In this document: piece by piece, positions 33,644 through 41,460 of the stretch
How positions within the stretch are numbered: position 1 is the stretch's first letter
Layout: each line of letters starts with the position of its first letter
Assembly: GCA_900769545.1 (NCBI GenBank)
Contig: CAAGGZ010000037.1
Coordinates: 1 to 47,564 of the forward strand
Direction: 5' to 3'
Length of the DNA: 47,564 nt
From: Clostridia bacterium
GTDB taxonomy: Bacteria; Bacillota; Clostridia; Christensenellales; Borkfalkiaceae
The notes under the pieces: generated by a model
What the model was told of the DNA's origin: nothing
What the model saw: the letters and a program-made list of their open reading frames with translations, nothing else
Databases searched by the model: none
Made by a program: the position numbers and the translations under genes

Positions 33644-35455
33644 ATGTATATCAACCAAGAGTTTAAAAAGTTTATTTCCCAACAAGAAATTTCTGATTCG
33701 ACTGAAATAAATGGATTAATCAAACAAATTAAAGATTTTTACAAAAATTTTAATGATAAAATCGAAAGATATACTTCAAGATATCGTACGGCCGTAGAAG
33801 CTATATTGAATCAATTTCCTATTATCGTCAGACAAGGATTAGATGGAAAAATATCCTATATTATTTCAGGAAAACCTGCTATTACTGAAAACGAATTAGT
33901 AGAAGGATTGGAAAGATATATAGAAAAGTTTGAATCTATTAAATATTTAGAATTTTTAAGCGAAGAAAATAGAAATGTTGTTTTTGTTGGCCCGAATGGT
34001 TGCGGAAAAACAACTTTGTTGCGAAAATTGAAAAAAGATACGCAAGGAGCAAAAATATATTATTATCCTGCGGATAGAGTTTTGCTCGTAAAAGAAGGTT
34101 TTAATCCAAAACGTTCATACGATGCATTTATGAAAGATTTAAATGATACGTATCAGCATGCAATTGATGTGGATTATTTTTTACAAGGGAGCAATATAAT
34201 TGAACAATTTGATTATTTCATTAACTTACTTGAGAGAGAGCGCAATGAAGAGAATGAAAAGAAAATAATCGATGGAAAAACACAACGAATTATAAAAAAA
34301 TGGGGAGAACTTGTAAAAGATAGGGAATTGTTTTTTGAGCATGGTTTACGAGTTCGTCCAATAAATGGAGATCCGTATCCGTTAAAATATTTAAGTAGCG
34401 GTGAAAAGTCAATTCTATATTTTCTTATAGGGATAATATTGCAAGAAAAGAAGGATTTTTATTTTATAGACGAACCCGAAAACAACCTGAATCCTGCTAT
34501 AGTGTCAAAGCTCTGGGACTTCATAGAAAAAGAAATGCAAGGATCCGTTTTTGTATATCTTACACATGATAGTGATTTTGTTGCTTCAAGAATAAATGCA
34601 AAAATTTATTGGATTGAAAAGTATAATGGGCAAAAATGGACATGGAAGCAGCTTGCTGAAAATAAAGATTTGCCTAAAGAGTTGGCTATACAACTTGTAG
34701 GAAGTCGTGAACCTGTAATATTTTGCGAGTCAAAAGATGAATATAAATTAGACGCAAAGATTTTCAAAAAAATGTTTCCCGAATTTAAAGTTGTTTCTGC
34801 GTCGGGATGTACTCAAGTAGAAACCTACGTTAAAGCTTATAAAACGTTGGAGCGTCCGCAGAAGGTTTATGGAATTATTGATTGTGACTACAGAGATCCG
34901 AAATATCTCGACTCTTTAAAAACGACAAAAATATACCATTTGCCGTTTTTAGAGATTGAAAACTTCTTATTTTCTGAAAAAATAATAAAAAAGATGATAG
35001 ATATTTATAGTCAAGAAGCCGATAAGGATTTGGTATTTACAAATTTATTTGAGGCCGTAAAAAAAATATTTACCGAAAAGAAGGATGAATGGATTGCTAA
35101 ACATGTTGCATTTGATCTACGTGATAAATTTGATTATAGAGGAAAAATAAAGCCTTTAAAGGATTTGAATTCGTTTAAAGCCTTGTATAAAGCAGAAAGA
35201 AAGAGCGATGATGAAATTGATGCGATAGCAAAACCATATGAAGAACTTTTTGAGGAAATAATAAAGGCAAACGACTATAATTTAATATTAAGGCATTTAG
35301 ATTACAAAGGATTAATGACGCAACTTATCCATATTCTCAAGTTTTCAAATAACACCGCATATGAAGAAGGTGTGTTTGAATTGTTTAATACAGCAGATGG
35401 CGAGGAGTTATTGATTAATTTGAGAAAGGAATATTTTGAAGATATAATACCTTGA
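33644..35455 (+). CDS. AAA ATPase with C-terminal DUF4435 (TOPRIM-like) domain, candidate defence effector
   Basis: A protein of 603 residues with AAGGGGGGAG before the ATG. The ATPase part shows an SMC/ABC-like arrangement: Walker A GPNGCGKTTLL (about 116-126), the signature-like LSSGEKSILYFLIG (about 249-262), Walker B DFYFIDEPENNLNP (about 271-284) and the switch His in YLTHDSDF. From about residue 358 a DUF4435-type domain begins with the acidic cluster IFCESKDEYKLD and later IIDCDYRD (about 413-420). The same two domains, on one or two chains, occur in PARIS (AriA/AriB) and OLD-like anti-phage systems, in which the ATPase senses phage and the TOPRIM-like part acts as nuclease. It is followed after 17 nt by a nuclease-like partner gene. 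Confidence 0.85.
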   Translation: MYINQEFKKFISQQEISDSTEINGLIKQIKDFYKNFNDKIERYTSRYRTAVEAILNQFPIIVRQGLDGKISYIISGKPAITENELVEGLERYIEKFESIKYLEFLSEENRNVVFVGPNGCGKTTLLRKLKKDTQGAKIYYYPADRVLLVKEGFNPKRSYDAFMKDLNDTYQHAIDVDYFLQGSNIIEQFDYFINLLERERNEENEKKIIDGKTQRIIKKWGELVKDRELFFEHGLRVRPINGDPYPLKYLSSGEKSILYFLIGIILQEKKDFYFIDEPENNLNPAIVSKLWDFIEKEMQGSVFVYLTHDSDFVASRINAKIYWIEKYNGQKWTWKQLAENKDLPKELAIQLVGSREPVIFCESKDEYKLDAKIFKKMFPEFKVVSASGCTQVETYVKAYKTLERPQKVYGIIDCDYRDPKYLDSLKTTKIYHLPFLEIENFLFSEKIIKKMIDIYSQEADKDLVFTNLFEAVKKIFTEKKDEWIAKHVAFDLRDKFDYRGKIKPLKDLNSFKALYKAERKSDDEIDAIAKPYEELFEEIIKANDYNLILRHLDYKGLMTQLIHILKFSNNTAYEEGVFELFNTADGEELLINLRKEYFEDIIP

Positions 35456-35472
35456 TTTTATGAAGGAGAAGT

Positions 35473-36093
35473 ATGAAAGAACCTCTGTCTAAAAATCCTA
35501 CATTAGAGTATGACAACGAAAAAGCGTATTTGATATTAAAGACCATTTTTAATAATGCAAATCGTACTTTTTTAAAAACTGATAGGTCATTGATAGATGA
35601 CGATGTTGCAGAACGTACTTTATGCGGCGCTTTAAAATCTCATTTGGAGAAAGAACTGTCTTTTGCTAAAATAAAGGGTTATTATGTGGATGTTGAATAT
35701 AATCGAAATTACGGACAAGTAAAGACAATTTTGGATGATAATTTTGAAGTTGTCAGCATTCAATGTGACCTTATTGTCCATAGCAGAGGAAACAACATTA
35801 AACAAGATAATTTATTAGCGATTGAAATGAAGAAGTCATACCGAGATCAATTTTCAAAAGATTTGGATAGAATGCGATTACGGGCATTAACTAAAAGCAC
35901 TTATGATAATGATATTTGGGCTTATGATGGAGAATCTTTCCCCGAGCGTGTTTGTCGATATATTTTAGGCGTATTTTATGAAGTAGATCATGGTAATCAG
36001 ATAATTTATTTAGAATATTATAGGAATGGAAAAATGATCTCTAAAAACAAAATCTCTTATAAAAGCATTTGCATTTCATGCCCAAAGAGTTAG
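35473..36093 (+). CDS. PD-(D/E)XK nuclease-like protein partner of the ATPase
   Basis: A protein of 206 residues with AAGGAGAAGT before the ATG. The centre has a PD-(D/E)XK-like pattern: an upstream Glu in DVEYNRNYG (about 75), then CDLIVHSRG (Asp about 99) and LLAIEMKKS (Glu/Lys about 117-119), spaced as in restriction-endonuclease-like folds. The segment DDDVAERTLCGALKSHLEKE resembles the N-terminal helices of widespread uncharacterised nuclease-like proteins seen near defence genes. It is the second gene of the ATPase operon. What is inferred is that it cleaves nucleic acid or modifies the ATPase response; no experimental relative is known to me. Confidence 0.72.
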   Translation: MKEPLSKNPTLEYDNEKAYLILKTIFNNANRTFLKTDRSLIDDDVAERTLCGALKSHLEKELSFAKIKGYYVDVEYNRNYGQVKTILDDNFEVVSIQCDLIVHSRGNNIKQDNLLAIEMKKSYRDQFSKDLDRMRLRALTKSTYDNDIWAYDGESFPERVCRYILGVFYEVDHGNQIIYLEYYRNGKMISKNKISYKSICISCPKS

Positions 36094-36160
36094 GTCGCGG
36101 CAGTTCAAACCCAAACAAAAAAGAGCAAAAATATCTTTTTTATCGCCTCTTCACAAATAT

Positions 36161-36195
36161 GCAGGATTTTGTGAATAAAAGCACAAAAGTCCTGC
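36161..36195 (+). terminator. Hairpin downstream of the candidate defence operon
   Basis: GCAGGATTTTGTG (36161-36173) pairs with CACAAAAGTCCTGC (36182-36195) with a single bulged base and an 8-nt loop. TTTT and a T-rich stretch follow. It is probably the terminator of the ATPase/nuclease operon. Between it and 36336 the sequence is AT-rich with no other clear feature. Confidence 0.55.
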
Positions 36196-36336
36196 ATTTT
36201 GCATATTTATGCATTTTCGTTTTTTGATAAAAATGCGTTTTTTACTAAAAGGTATGCAAAAAACAGAGCGTAAACGGAGCGTAAATTGCTTGTTTATATG
36301 CGCTTTTCTCATAAATATTATTTATATCTATCTAAC

Positions 36337-36375
36337 AAAAAAATAGTCCCCGAATAAGATATTCGAGGACTATTT
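36337..36375 (-). terminator. Terminator of the small minus-strand gene
   Basis: AAATAGTCC/GGACTATTT and CGAATA/TATTCG form a 15-bp stem with one mismatch and a 3-nt loop. On the minus strand it is followed by a run of T, so it best serves the small gene ending at 36398. Confidence 0.75.
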
Positions 36376-36397
36376 TCTTAGTAGGTATAATTGTATT

Positions 36398-36517
36398 TTA
36401 CGATACGACGTCATCTTTTTCAAAAACGTCTATATACGGCTGATAAATATTGAGCGTTTTCATAAGGGAAATAGCCAATTCTTTTTGTTGTTGCTGCAAA
36501 GTTGCGTTTGTTTTCAT
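36398..36517 (-). CDS. Small protein of 39 residues, probably a truncated element gene
   Basis: On the minus strand an ATG at 36517 opens a 39-codon frame (MKTNATLQQQQKELA... ending DVFEKDDVVS). A weak GCAGG lies 9-10 nt upstream, and a good terminator stands 23 nt past the stop. The N-terminal helix and the NIYQPYIDVFEKDD segment recall the beginning of longer proteins of Clostridial mobile elements, so it may be a truncated copy, but I cannot prove this. It lies divergent from the ATPase gene and next to structured element B, the same relation as the HTH gene has to element A in the left module. Confidence 0.45.
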   Translation of the reverse strand: MKTNATLQQQQKELAISLMKTLNIYQPYIDVFEKDDVVS

Positions 36518-36614
36518 AATAGAAAACCTGCTTTATTTTTTCTTTTTGCCGTAGGCGGCAGGGGGTGAAAGTGCATAGTTTATGACAGCGAAATAATATA
36601 AAAATTTTATGTTT

Positions 36615-36760
36615 CCGAATGTCAACGATAAGCGTAAACCCAGGACAAAATTTTTTATTTAGAAAAGAAAAAATCGAGCAAAACTGCTCGGCATCAAAAA
36701 AAGTATAAAAAATTTTTCCCGTTGACATTGGGGCATAGACTATGCGACGATAGCCACAAC
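36615..36760. other. Structured noncoding element B (relative of element A)
   Basis: The outer arms CCGAATGTCAACG (36615-36627) and CGTTGACATTGGG (36720-36732) pair with one mismatch. Inside are pairing AAATTTTTTAT/ATAAAAAATTT arms and a perfect CGAGCA/TGCTCG hairpin (around 36675-36690). After it come a GCATAG/CTATGC hairpin and the box GCGACGATAGCCACAAC (36744-36760). Element A has the same order of parts: TTCCGAA(A/T)GTCAACGA is shared at 15 of 16 bases and the final box at 15 of 17. Between two divergent genes in both cases. Function unknown. Confidence 0.6.
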
Positions 36761-36786
36761 GCAGACGGGGAGAATATAAATTCGAT

Positions 36787-36895
36787 AAAACTTGTAAATA
36801 TTTTCAATAAAAAGTGACAAAAACTTGTAAATTATATACTTAAAAACATTAAAAAACTTGTAAATATTGCTTGACTTTTTTTCTAAAAACTTGTA
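36787..36895 (+). repeat. Four direct repeats AAAACTTGTA with exact 33-nt period
   Basis: AAAACTTGTA occurs at 36787, 36820, 36853 and 36886, each start 33 nt after the last; the first three are extended to AAAACTTGTAAAT. The fourth copy runs into the -10 element of the next promoter. The even spacing suggests iterons or operator sites for a protein array. Confidence 0.8.
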
Positions 36896-36899
36896 TTAT
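36871..36899 (+). promoter_or_regulatory. Promoter of the AAA_14/DUF4143 ATPase gene
   Basis: -35 TTGACT (36871-36876), a 17-nt spacer, -10 TATTAT (36894-36899). The fourth 33-nt-phased repeat overlaps the spacer and -10, and the third lies just upstream of the -35, so binding there would control access of RNA polymerase. Confidence 0.8.
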
Positions 36900-36918
36900 A
36901 AAGAAAAAGGGGTGCGGT

Positions 36919-38277
36919 ATGGAAAGAATAAAATTACAAGAATTAAAGAAATGGTATACCAAAAAGCGTAGGAAACCGCTTGTTGTTTGGGGGGCGCGTC
37001 AAGTTGGGAAAACCTATTTGGTTAAAGATTTGTTTGCGGAAAAAGAATTTAAGGATTTCGTATATATTGATTTAAAAAAGGACAGTGAAGCAAGGGCTTT
37101 CTTTTCTACGACGTCGGATGCCGGGAAGTATTTAAGTTATATTGAGGCGCGTTATGGTAAGAAAATATCGGAAACGTTGCCGTTGATTTTTGATGAAGTG
37201 CAACAATGTCATCAAGTATTGTCGGCTTTAAAGTATTTTAAGCAAGATTATCCGCAATTACCTGTCATTGCAACGGGTTCAATGGTAAGATTGTCGATTA
37301 GGCACGAGGAACAAAAGCGCAAGAAAGAAACAGCAGATGAATTTTTGTTTCCCGTGGGAGCGATAGATTCTTTGCACGTATATCCTTTGAGTTTTGAAGA
37401 ATATTTATTGAATACAAATAAGGTGTTGTTAGAACGAATTAAAAACGCCTATAAAAAAAGACAGCCGTTGGAACAATACGAGCACGAGTTGGCTTTGGAA
37501 AATCTTTATGAGTATTTAACGATAGGCGGCTTGCCCGAAGCGGTTAGCGTGTTCTTGGAAGAAAAATCGTACGTTGACGCGAAACAGGTTATCAAAGAAA
37601 TTTATGATAATTACCTTTCTGATATGGATACGTATAACGTTTCTAATGAAACAATATTAAAAACAAGAAATGTATATAGGAATATTTTTGCGCAATTAAA
37701 TAAAGAAAATCGCAATTTCAAGATTTCACAAATAGAAAAGGGGAAGTCCAACAGAGATTATTTTAATGCGTATCAATGGTTAGAGCTTGCGCGCATAGTA
37801 TATCGAAGTCGTAAAAAAACAGGAAAAGTGAATTTACCTTTAATGGAAGAGGAAGAAGGTATATTTAGATTATATCTTTCGGACGTGGGTATGTTTACTT
37901 ATCAAAGTAAAGTAAATCAAGCAGATTTTTTTGTGAAAGAGAAACGCAATACGCTTTCGGGGATTTTCTATGAAGATTACGTAGCCACAGAATTTGCCGC
38001 GAAAGAAATTCCTTTATTTTATTGGTCGGGAAGTAGTAGTCATGAATTTGAGTATATCGTTGAGAACAATGGGAAAATCTTACCGATTGACGTAAAAAAG
38101 AGTGGTGGGAAATTAAATTCATTGGAAGCATTTAGAAAGGTGAATCCAAAGTCAACGGCAATCAAAATTTCGGCAAATAATTATGGATACAATACAGAAA
38201 ATGATATTTTAACGATTCCTTTATACGAAGTATTCCTTTTGGCTGATGACCTCGCACAAGGATTGCCGTTGGTATAA
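36919..38277 (+). CDS. AAA_14/DUF4143-family ATPase
   Basis: A protein of 452 residues. The ATG at 36919 was chosen behind GGGGTG and downstream of the promoter; an open frame upstream would include the promoter itself. Walker A VVWGARQVGKTYLV (about 22-35), Walker B LPLIFDEVQ (about 90-98), sensor VIATGSMVRLS, LSFEEYL, and GGLPEAV mark the AAA_14 domain. The C-terminal DUF4143 domain has a PD-(D/E)XK-like end with FEYIVENNGKILPIDVKKSG (about 378-397). These proteins are very common in anaerobe genomes, often in mobile or defence regions, and their role is unknown. The phased operator-like repeats in front are unusual for a stand-alone gene of this family. Confidence 0.88.
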   Translation: MERIKLQELKKWYTKKRRKPLVVWGARQVGKTYLVKDLFAEKEFKDFVYIDLKKDSEARAFFSTTSDAGKYLSYIEARYGKKISETLPLIFDEVQQCHQVLSALKYFKQDYPQLPVIATGSMVRLSIRHEEQKRKKETADEFLFPVGAIDSLHVYPLSFEEYLLNTNKVLLERIKNAYKKRQPLEQYEHELALENLYEYLTIGGLPEAVSVFLEEKSYVDAKQVIKEIYDNYLSDMDTYNVSNETILKTRNVYRNIFAQLNKENRNFKISQIEKGKSNRDYFNAYQWLELARIVYRSRKKTGKVNLPLMEEEEGIFRLYLSDVGMFTYQSKVNQADFFVKEKRNTLSGIFYEDYVATEFAAKEIPLFYWSGSSSHEFEYIVENNGKILPIDVKKSGGKLNSLEAFRKVNPKSTAIKISANNYGYNTENDILTIPLYEVFLLADDLAQGLPLV

Positions 38278-38280
38278 AAA

Positions 38281-38314
38281 TACGATAAAATAAAATTCAT
38301 TTTAGAATATCGTA
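38281..38314. repeat. AT-rich inverted repeat after the ATPase gene
   Basis: TACGATA (38281-38287) pairs with TATCGTA (38308-38314), and TAAAA with TTTTA inside. It begins 4 nt after the ATPase stop codon and precedes a stronger terminator. Confidence 0.5.
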
Positions 38315-38339
38315 AAAAATAACGATTTCATAAATAACA

Positions 38340-38377
38340 AAATCGCCTATAAAAAAATATGGGCGATTTGTTTTTTT
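38340..38377 (+). terminator. Intrinsic terminator of the ATPase gene
   Basis: AAATCGCC (38340-38347) pairs with GGCGATTT (38362-38369), followed by GTTTTTTT. The stretch from 38378 to 38538 holds only low-complexity AT-rich sequence and no convincing gene. Confidence 0.82.
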
Positions 38378-38538
38378 GAGTAAACTTGTTCGGATTTTTA
38401 TAAAAAAGGCGGGTCAAACGGAGTTTATCTTATTTAACTTAATTTGTCAAGATAAAAAGTTAAAAATATTTTCAATTATACTATCATTAATTTGTAGGTG
38501 TAGCAAAATCATAAAGGAATTGCTGAAAAAAGATAAAC

Positions 38539-38575
38539 GGCGGAATTTCGCAAGCGAATCAGTGCGAAAACCGCC
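38539..38575. terminator. Bidirectional hairpin at the end of the AraC-type gene
   Basis: GGCGG/CCGCC and TTTCGCA/TGCGAAA form a long stem with T-rich sequence on both sides. It lies 6 nt past the stop of the minus-strand regulator gene and should end its transcript. Confidence 0.75.
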
Positions 38576-38580
38576 ATTTT

Positions 38581-39408
38581 TTATTGATTTTTTCTATAAT
38601 GAGTGGGGGTGTTTCCCGTTGCTGACTTAAATACTTTGATAAAGTAACTGCAATCAGATATGCCCACAGCTTCTGCAATATTTTGTATTGGCATATCGGT
38701 TGTTACAATCAATCTTTTTGCCTCATTGATACGTTGCTGGATGATATATTGTTTTGGCGGTAACCCAGTCGCTTTTTTAATAATGGACTGTAATTGCTTG
38801 GGAGAAAGATAGAAACGGCGGCAAAGCGCATCCAAGGAAAGGTCGTCGCTTAAATGGGCGTTTACGTACGTTGTAATCACCGTTTCAAAAAGAGTATGCT
38901 TCATTGTGATAATATTTTTATTGACGGCATAATCGAACATCGCATGGATAATGACTTTGATGGATTCAAATTTTTCTTGTGAAAAGCTGGGCATAGAATC
39001 ATAGTCGTCTAACATCGCCTGCTTATCGATGGCATATTTTTCACAAAATTTTTCGATATTTTGTAATACCTCAGCTTGATTTTGAGGGTCTTTGAATGGC
39101 CCAACTATAATATAGCCGTAGGTTTCGTTATGGTTTTCCATCTTAAAAGCCATTTCTTTCATGCCGAAATTGCAAAAGTAATGATGATCTGGACACGCGT
39201 CGCATTTACAATGCGTTAAAGCATTATAATCTGTTTCTGCGCATCGCAGCTTCTCGTGGTGCTTGACAAGACGGCACAGCACATTCATGGGAGGCGTGCA
39301 GGCATACGTACTTTCAAAATTTTCGTTAAAAAAGCAGATGCGTGTTTTTATTAGCGTCCGTAAGCTAAACAATAATTTACTAAATAATTCTAAATCAAAC
39401 GTAACCAT
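38581..39408 (-). CDS. AraC-family regulator with PocR-type sensory domain
   Basis: A protein of 275 residues. The start at 39408 (MVTFDLELFSKLL) was chosen because an exact promoter lies just upstream; longer frames would start inside that promoter. Residues about 10-140 resemble a PocR-type ligand domain with a cysteine cluster (HCKCDACPDHHYFCNFG, about 85-101) and YGYIIVGPF. The last 100 residues are a double AraC HTH: LSLDALCRRFYLSPKQLQSI, then AKRLIVTTDMPIQNIAEAVG and the ending FIKVFKSATGNTPTHYRK. It is divergent from the GH20/ABC/GH123 operon and is probably its sugar-responsive activator, which is inference from position. Confidence 0.88.
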   Translation of the reverse strand: MVTFDLELFSKLLFSLRTLIKTRICFFNENFESTYACTPPMNVLCRLVKHHEKLRCAETDYNALTHCKCDACPDHHYFCNFGMKEMAFKMENHNETYGYIIVGPFKDPQNQAEVLQNIEKFCEKYAIDKQAMLDDYDSMPSFSQEKFESIKVIIHAMFDYAVNKNIITMKHTLFETVITTYVNAHLSDDLSLDALCRRFYLSPKQLQSIIKKATGLPPKQYIIQQRINEAKRLIVTTDMPIQNIAEAVGISDCSYFIKVFKSATGNTPTHYRKNQ

Positions 39409-39414
39409 AATTGT

Positions 39415-39443
39415 ATTATAACATAGCGGATTGAAAAAAGCAA
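39415..39443 (-). promoter_or_regulatory. Promoter giving a leaderless regulator mRNA
   Basis: On the minus strand: -35 TTGCTT (39438-39443), a 17-nt spacer, -10 TATAAT (39415-39420), then six bases and the ATG at 39406-39408. The expected transcription start is the A of the start codon, so no ribosome site is available. Confidence 0.65.
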
Positions 39444-39559
39444 GCATTCTTAAAAAAATGGAAGAATTATCCATTAAAAGGCAAGAAATTACCATAAAAG
39501 GTCTATTTTTTCTATATACAGCAATCGGTTTTTATGCTAAAATCATAATAGAGAATAAT

Positions 39560-39814
39560 TTGTGCGGTGGATATACAAAAGCCGAGATGCATGAGATGGA
39601 CGAATATGCAAAATCCAAAGGGGTAGAGCTCGTTCCTGTGATACAGACGTTGGTGCATTTGACGAATTTGGTTAAAATTCCACACTATCAAGGCGAAGGT
39701 GTAACGAGCTCAGGTAAATTCGATTGCACTTATGCAGATTTGACCGATATTTGGCAGTCTGCATACGAAGGCGAAAACGGCGCAACCTTGGAGAGCAAGA
39801 TGGTCAGCGCTTAA
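39560..39814 (+). pseudogene. Fragment of a GH20-like glycoside hydrolase gene
   Basis: In an open frame without a sensible start, GGYTKAEMHEMDEYAKSKG and VELVPVIQTLVHLTNLV (about 39566-39670) match a segment of the intact GH20-like protein encoded next (KYITEQLQEIDSYGKEKG and IEIVAGIQTLAHLSFLS). The N-terminal 60 residues and everything after this segment are missing. The tail (SGKFDCTYADLTDIWQSAYE...) does not align with the hydrolase and may come from another gene, such as a solute-binding protein. The fragment lies between the regulator promoter and the hydrolase gene. It is best read as the remains of a second hydrolase gene joined to other sequence by deletion. Confidence 0.65.
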
Positions 39815-39843
39815 AATATCAATGAAGAGAAAGCGAGGGATAT

Positions 39844-41430
39844 ATGGTTCGAAAATTTAAGGATTTATCCGTCTATTTAGAATGTTCCGCTGGCAGTACG
39901 CCGAGGGTGGAAACTGTAAAAAATTACATAGAAATCATGCAAAAACTTGGATATACCAGGCTTTATTTAGGGCTTTCAGGCGCGTATCATATCGATGACG
40001 AACCTTATTTTGCTTATAAAAAAGGTAAATACATAACCGAGCAGTTGCAAGAAATTGACAGTTATGGGAAAGAGAAGGGGATAGAAATTGTTGCAGGCAT
40101 CCAAACGTTGGCGCATTTAAGTTTTTTGTCGATGCACGATCATTTCCGTTCGCTTATGGACACGAATGCGACGGTGATGGTTGGCGACGAAAAGGTGTAC
40201 GAACTTATCGATAAAATGTTTGCCTCTATATCCAAGGGCTTGTCGTCGAGAAATATACATATCGGCTTTGACGAAGCGTGTGATATCGGTATGGGCAACT
40301 ATATGAAAAGACACGGAAGAGCAGACGGCAAGGAACTCGTTTTAAGGCATCTTATAAGGGTGTTGGATATTGCGAAAAAATACGGCTATGCCTGTGAGAT
40401 TTGGAACGATATGCTCACGGAAAAATGCGATTCCACTGTCACTGCAAAGCAGGTGAAAGACAATTTACACGATAATACCTCGATTGTGCTTTGGAATTAC
40501 GAAGAAAAGAATGAAGACAAGCTGCGTTCGATGATTGACGATATTTTTATGTATTCAGATAAAGTAGCTTATGCGGGACACGCTTGGAAAATTGCAGGCT
40601 TTACACCGAATAACCGTAACAGTATCGCCACGATGCTTCCGCAAATGAAGGTTTGTGCAGAGAAAGGAATTTCGCATTATATGGTGACGGTGTGGGCGGA
40701 TAAGTGTACCCCTTGCGGTTGGTATACAATACTGCCGACCTTGTTTTGGGCATCGGAATATAACCTTGCCAACACGGATGATAAACAGGTGGATAAGGAA
40801 AAATTCTTCCGCTTGTTTGGGGTAAAATATGACGATATGCTTTTGCTTGATTACTTGGACGACCCGTTCAAGAGAAATCGTGAAGTAAAGAGAAATACTT
40901 CGTTTTGTGCGTTGTATTCGGATATATTGCTTGGGAATTTCCATCTACTGTTCCCCGATGGGGTTGGCGAGGCGTATGCAAGGCTTGCGAAAGAATACGC
41001 AAGCGTAAACGGTGGTGCATATCAATACGTTTTTGAAAAGTACAGCTTGCTTGCGAAAATTTTATCTGTCAAATCGGAACTGCCTACAAAGCTGAGAAAG
41101 GCATACGAAACAGGGGATAGACAAAAAGTCAAATCCCTTTGCACGGAAATGGTCACGTTGATAGGCGATATGAAAACGTTTATTAAACTGTTCAACGGAT
41201 ATTTCTTGCGTGAGAATATGGCTATCGGTGCAGAATGCAATCAATTCCATTTGGGCGGTCAGCTTATTCGTTACGAATACGTGTTAGAATGTATGAAAAG
41301 CTACGCGGAAAGCGGAACGGCGATAGAGGAGTTAGAGGACGAGCTGTTGTTGCCTAGCTGGGAACCGTTACCCGAATACGATTCCAGCACGTGGTACGAT
41401 TATAGAAATATTAGTAGCTATAATTACTAA
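39844..41430 (+). CDS. GH20-like beta-N-acetylhexosaminidase, cytoplasmic
   Basis: A protein of 528 residues with GCGAGGGA before the ATG and no signal peptide. It resembles the GH20 superfamily barrel: GYTRLYLGLSGAYHID (about 36-51), GIQTLAHLSFLS (about 86-97), and the acid/base pair in IHIGFDEACDIGMG (Asp-Glu, about 140-153). EIWNDML and VTVWADKCTPCGWY (about 285-298) follow in the barrel. In the family such enzymes remove terminal GlcNAc or GalNAc by a substrate-assisted mechanism. As it lacks a signal peptide it should act on sugars brought in by the ABC transporter encoded just downstream. The exact substrate is not readable. Confidence 0.82.
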   Translation: MVRKFKDLSVYLECSAGSTPRVETVKNYIEIMQKLGYTRLYLGLSGAYHIDDEPYFAYKKGKYITEQLQEIDSYGKEKGIEIVAGIQTLAHLSFLSMHDHFRSLMDTNATVMVGDEKVYELIDKMFASISKGLSSRNIHIGFDEACDIGMGNYMKRHGRADGKELVLRHLIRVLDIAKKYGYACEIWNDMLTEKCDSTVTAKQVKDNLHDNTSIVLWNYEEKNEDKLRSMIDDIFMYSDKVAYAGHAWKIAGFTPNNRNSIATMLPQMKVCAEKGISHYMVTVWADKCTPCGWYTILPTLFWASEYNLANTDDKQVDKEKFFRLFGVKYDDMLLLDYLDDPFKRNREVKRNTSFCALYSDILLGNFHLLFPDGVGEAYARLAKEYASVNGGAYQYVFEKYSLLAKILSVKSELPTKLRKAYETGDRQKVKSLCTEMVTLIGDMKTFIKLFNGYFLRENMAIGAECNQFHLGGQLIRYEYVLECMKSYAESGTAIEELEDELLLPSWEPLPEYDSSTWYDYRNISSYNY

Positions 41431-41460
41431 ATCTTAGTTGTTACTAAAAAGGAGAAACGT

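Noticed and set aside
36420..36728. 102-residue minus-strand frame across element B
   Set aside because: It runs through the hairpin arms, has no ribosome site, and conflicts in frame with the 39-codon gene that has a terminator.
36787..36899. 33-nt periodic repeats as a small CRISPR array
   Set aside because: The repeated unit is only 10-13 bp, there is no dyad typical of CRISPR repeats, no cas genes are near, and the last copy is part of a promoter.
38376..38630. 84-residue plus-strand frame
   Set aside because: It covers a terminator hairpin and AT-rich DNA, has no ribosome site, and no recognisable protein features.
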